Positions 63,021-64,000 of a stretch of DNA of 64,000 nt are shown piece by piece. Position 1 is the stretch's first letter. Every line of letters starts with the position of its first letter. The notes below the pieces were generated by a model, which saw only the letters and a list, made by a program, of their open reading frames with translations, did not search any database and had not been told where the DNA came from. Location of the stretch: assembly GCA_002007465.1 (NCBI GenBank), contig LNAC01000232.1:350406-414405 (forward strand), written 5' to 3'. Both the position numbers and the translations under genes were made by a program. Source of the DNA: Ailurus styani (lineage: Eukaryota; Chordata; Mammalia; Carnivora; Ailuridae).

Positions 63021-63516
63021 GCTACTCTGTCTGTGAGCAAATCACGCCAGCGGTGACCTGAATTCTACCTGGGGGGGTTGGTGGCCACCGGGGAGCTAAT
63101 AATAAGGCAGGGTGGCTCCAAAGCACAACTTAACCTCCACAGAGCACGGTTCACCCACCATGAAGCGAACTATGTACTTAAGCACCTGCACGTGTTCATG
63201 TGATTGTATCTATAAAACCCCATTGGGTAGAATGTCAATAATCCCTCAGAATCAAATCTAGTGGTGTCATACACAGTAACTATTCCACAGTATTCTGGAT
63301 AATTTATCGCAGAACACACGTGATACAAAGGAAAAGGTGTATTTTATCCTGCCTTCTGATGGCTTTCTGACTTAACACGTTAATCATCTTCCTCAGGGAA
63401 GAGGAGAGTCTCCCTTCAAGAAACCTCAGCTCTTTCTTGTCAACCCTGACAGACGTGGCACTCCAAGGACAGGGCAGCAGGTAAAAACTTATAACACTGT
63501 CGATTTTATTTATTTT

Positions 63517-63707
63517 GGAACGCCTGGGTGGCTCAGCTGGTTAAGTGTCTATCTTTGGCTCAGGTCACGATCCCAGTGTCCTCAGACTGAGTCTGGCATT
63601 GGGTTCCCTGCTCAACGGGGAGCCTGCTTCTCTGTGCCTGCCTCTCCCCCTGCTGGCGCACGCTCTCTCTCTCCGACAAATAAATACATAAAATCTTAAA
63701 AAAAAAT
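63517..63707 (+). mobile_element. CAN-SINE, left arm of an inverted pair
   Basis: It has head GGAACGCCTGGGTGGCTCAG and an AATACATAAAATCTTAAAAA tail. Its tail meets the tail of the next SINE. Confidence 0.94.
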
Positions 63708-63713
63708 GCTTCA

Positions 63714-63898
63714 AAAAAAGATTTTATTTATTTGAGAGGAAGCATGAGAAAGAGAGAGAGCGCAAGAAGGGGAGAGGGAGAGGGAGAAGCAGGCTCTCAG
63801 GAGCAGGGAGCCCAACGTGGGGCTTGATCCCAGGATCCTGGGATCACGACCTAAGCCAAAAGGCAGATGCTTAAGCAACTGAGCCACCAGGCGTCCCT
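63714..63898 (-). mobile_element. CAN-SINE, reverse, right arm of an inverted pair
   Basis: It runs from AAAAAAAGATTTTATTTATT to GAGCCACCAGGCGTCCC, in reverse. Only about six bases separate it from the forward SINE. Confidence 0.93.
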
Positions 63899-64000
63899 AC
63901 TTTCTTTCTCTATTTCCTAAAATAAAAGAGTCATTTTAACCCATAAGTCTACTTTGAGGAATTTATCATACATGAATTGCTAGACAAATGCACAAGGTAG

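Larger units (their letters stand above)
56722..64000 (-). other. DNMBP: DNMBP long intron, upstream exons beyond window
   Basis: At least 7.3 kb of intron. It holds SINE pairs at 57050-57478 and 59024-59325, MIR relics at about 60170-60370, 60945-61130 and 62815-63020, a GC-rich block with a candidate exon at 61.5-62.4 kb, a poly-A/GA tract and an inverted SINE pair at the right edge. The stretches 57480-59020, 59690-60160 and 63030-63510 have nothing I can name. Confidence 0.75.

Overview
The window is mammalian nuclear DNA from a carnivore. More than twenty copies of the tRNA-derived CAN-SINE, with its CCTGGGTGGCTCAG head and AATAAAATCTTT tail, lie on both strands. They occur only in Carnivora, and the version seen here fits a caniform, probably a mustelid (an inference from repeat flavour). 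Two protein-coding genes face each other tail to tail, the order known in human 10q24: ABCC2 then DNMBP.

Left third (188-20326, plus strand): fourteen exons encode the last 731 residues of ABCC2 (MRP2/cMOAT), the canalicular ATP-driven exporter of bilirubin glucuronides and other organic anions. They cover the end of NBD1, the acidic linker, the whole second membrane domain and NBD2. Counting back from the stop, they match human exons 19-32. Every junction keeps frame and all NBD2 catalytic motifs are intact. The first half of the gene lies left of the window.

Middle (20327 to about 34920): intergenic. It is dominated by a roughly 6 kb, decayed, nested L1 element (24140-30240) holding a younger 5'-truncated L1 and three SINEs. 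Other contents are an MLT1-type LTR, MER5 and MIR relics, and several CAN-SINEs. I see no gene here.

Right half (about 34920-56721, minus strand): thirteen exons encode the last 822 residues of DNMBP (Tuba), a Cdc42 exchange factor and scaffold. They give the DH domain, the BAR domain and two C-terminal SH3 domains, likely human exons 5-17. They include an 18-nt microexon and a final intron with a GC donor. From 56722 to the end is a long intron. It holds a GC-rich block at 61.5-62.4 kb with an in-frame candidate alternative first exon. The four N-terminal SH3 domains of full-length DNMBP lie right of the window.

The two genes share no pathway that the sequence shows; their adjacency is simply conserved synteny. 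I found no novel multi-gene system. The points most worth a second look are the candidate internal DNMBP promoter/exon, the GC-AG intron, the microexon, the CT microsatellite serving as a polypyrimidine tract, a SINE bounded by an inverted rather than direct repeat, and two strong CTCF-like motifs inside ABCC2.
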